This document shows, one piece after another, positions 63,966 through 64,000 of a stretch of DNA of 64,000 nucleotides. The notes under the pieces were generated by a model, which saw only the letters and a program-made list of their open reading frames with translations, did no database searches and was not told the DNA's origin. Source of the stretch: Beta vulgaris subsp. vulgaris (lineage: Eukaryota; Streptophyta; Magnoliopsida; Caryophyllales; Amaranthaceae); NCBI RefSeq assembly GCF_026745355.1, contig NC_079206.1:40008864-40072863 (forward strand). Direction: 5' to 3'. The position numbers and the translations under genes are program-made. The stretch's first letter is position 1. Each line of letters begins with the position of its first letter.

Positions 63966-64000
63966 CTGTTAACAAAATTACTCATTAAAAGAAATATAAT

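Larger units (their letters stand above)
41247..64000. repeat. Segmental duplication, copy 2 (continues past the window)
   Basis: It parallels copy 1 in order and orientation: foldback region 41247-42209, gypsy LTR 42210-43979, pol and gag 44160-48641, CACTA 49269-63773 and leader ORF to 63965. It differs by the 10.8-kb copia insertion, an unrearranged CACTA, and scattered substitutions and one-base indels. Position 64000 corresponds to about 38831 in copy 1, so roughly 2.4 kb of the unit should lie beyond the window. Confidence 0.85.
42210..64000 (-). mobile_element. Del/Tekay-type gypsy element, copy 2, with nested CACTA and copia
   Basis: Same element as 28907-40124. The 3' LTR is 42210-43979, pol runs 44200-47160, protease 47245-47529, gag 47754-48641, and the leader ORF is split by the CACTA at 49268/63774. 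The 5' LTR and primer site should lie about 0.8 kb or more beyond the window end. gag is intact here, whereas integrase is more broken than in copy 1, so the two copies complement each other's frameshifts. Confidence 0.87.

Noticed and set aside
1..64000. tRNA, rRNA, snRNA or riboswitch genes
   Set aside because: No cloverleaf, conserved rRNA block or known RNA motif was noticed by eye; a covariance-model scan was not possible here.

Overview
The window is a repeat-dense, AT-rich stretch of a flowering-plant nuclear chromosome, probably a eudicot. The evidence is the mix of plant-specific element lineages: a Tat-type and a Del/Tekay-type Ty3/gypsy element, a SIRE/Maximus-type Ty1/copia element, a Stowaway MITE, Helitrons, CACTA elements and plant mobile domain (PMD) ORFs. 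Fragments of plant genes are also present (SPX-MFS transporter, type I inositol polyphosphate 5-phosphatase, agenet domain). I found no intact host gene, rRNA, tRNA or CRISPR array. All family assignments rest on motifs read by eye.

Layout, left part. 1-6.4 kb: decayed plus-strand Tat-type gypsy element (gag, protease, RT, two RNase H domains, integrase). 6.56-11.8 kb: a decayed minus-strand PMD gene, interrupted by a solo SIRE-type LTR (7545-9680, target duplication CTCAC). 12.18 kb: one CACTA terminus without a visible partner. 12.7-13.5 kb: an orphan reading frame with one in-frame TGA. 15.3-20 kb: two inverted LTR-like copies enclosing two back-to-back Helitrons and a tiny poly(A) insertion. 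20.0-24.9 kb: two long-inverted-repeat elements meeting at a (TA)n tract. 25.2-27.7 kb: a second PMD pseudogene carrying a Stowaway MITE and a second tiny poly(A) insertion.

Layout, right part (27.95-64 kb). One segment of about 13.3 kb occurs twice in direct orientation, first at 27951-41246 and again from 41247 past the window end. Each copy holds a GC-rich foldback region, then a minus-strand Del/Tekay-type gypsy element with 1.77 kb LTRs. In both copies a CACTA-like element (ends CACAACAAGAAT, 3-bp duplication TTG) sits at the same codon of an extra ORF in the gypsy leader. In copy 2 the CACTA element was later hit by a 10.8 kb SIRE-type copia element with near-identical 1364-bp LTRs and duplication GTGCT; copy 1 keeps the matching empty site. 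In copy 1 about 1 kb of the CACTA interior is inverted and its flanks are lost.

The most notable system is this CACTA element. It carries exon-intron pieces of at least two, probably three, unrelated host genes: an SPX-MFS vacuolar phosphate transporter, an inositol polyphosphate 5-phosphatase and an agenet-domain protein. In copy 2 all lie on the same strand, and one splice junction still rebuilds the phosphatase active-site motif. The order of events read from nesting is: gypsy insertion, CACTA insertion into it, duplication of the segment, then copia insertion in copy 2 and rearrangement in copy 1. Many single-base indels between copies raise the possibility of assembly error or two haplotypes joined in one contig.
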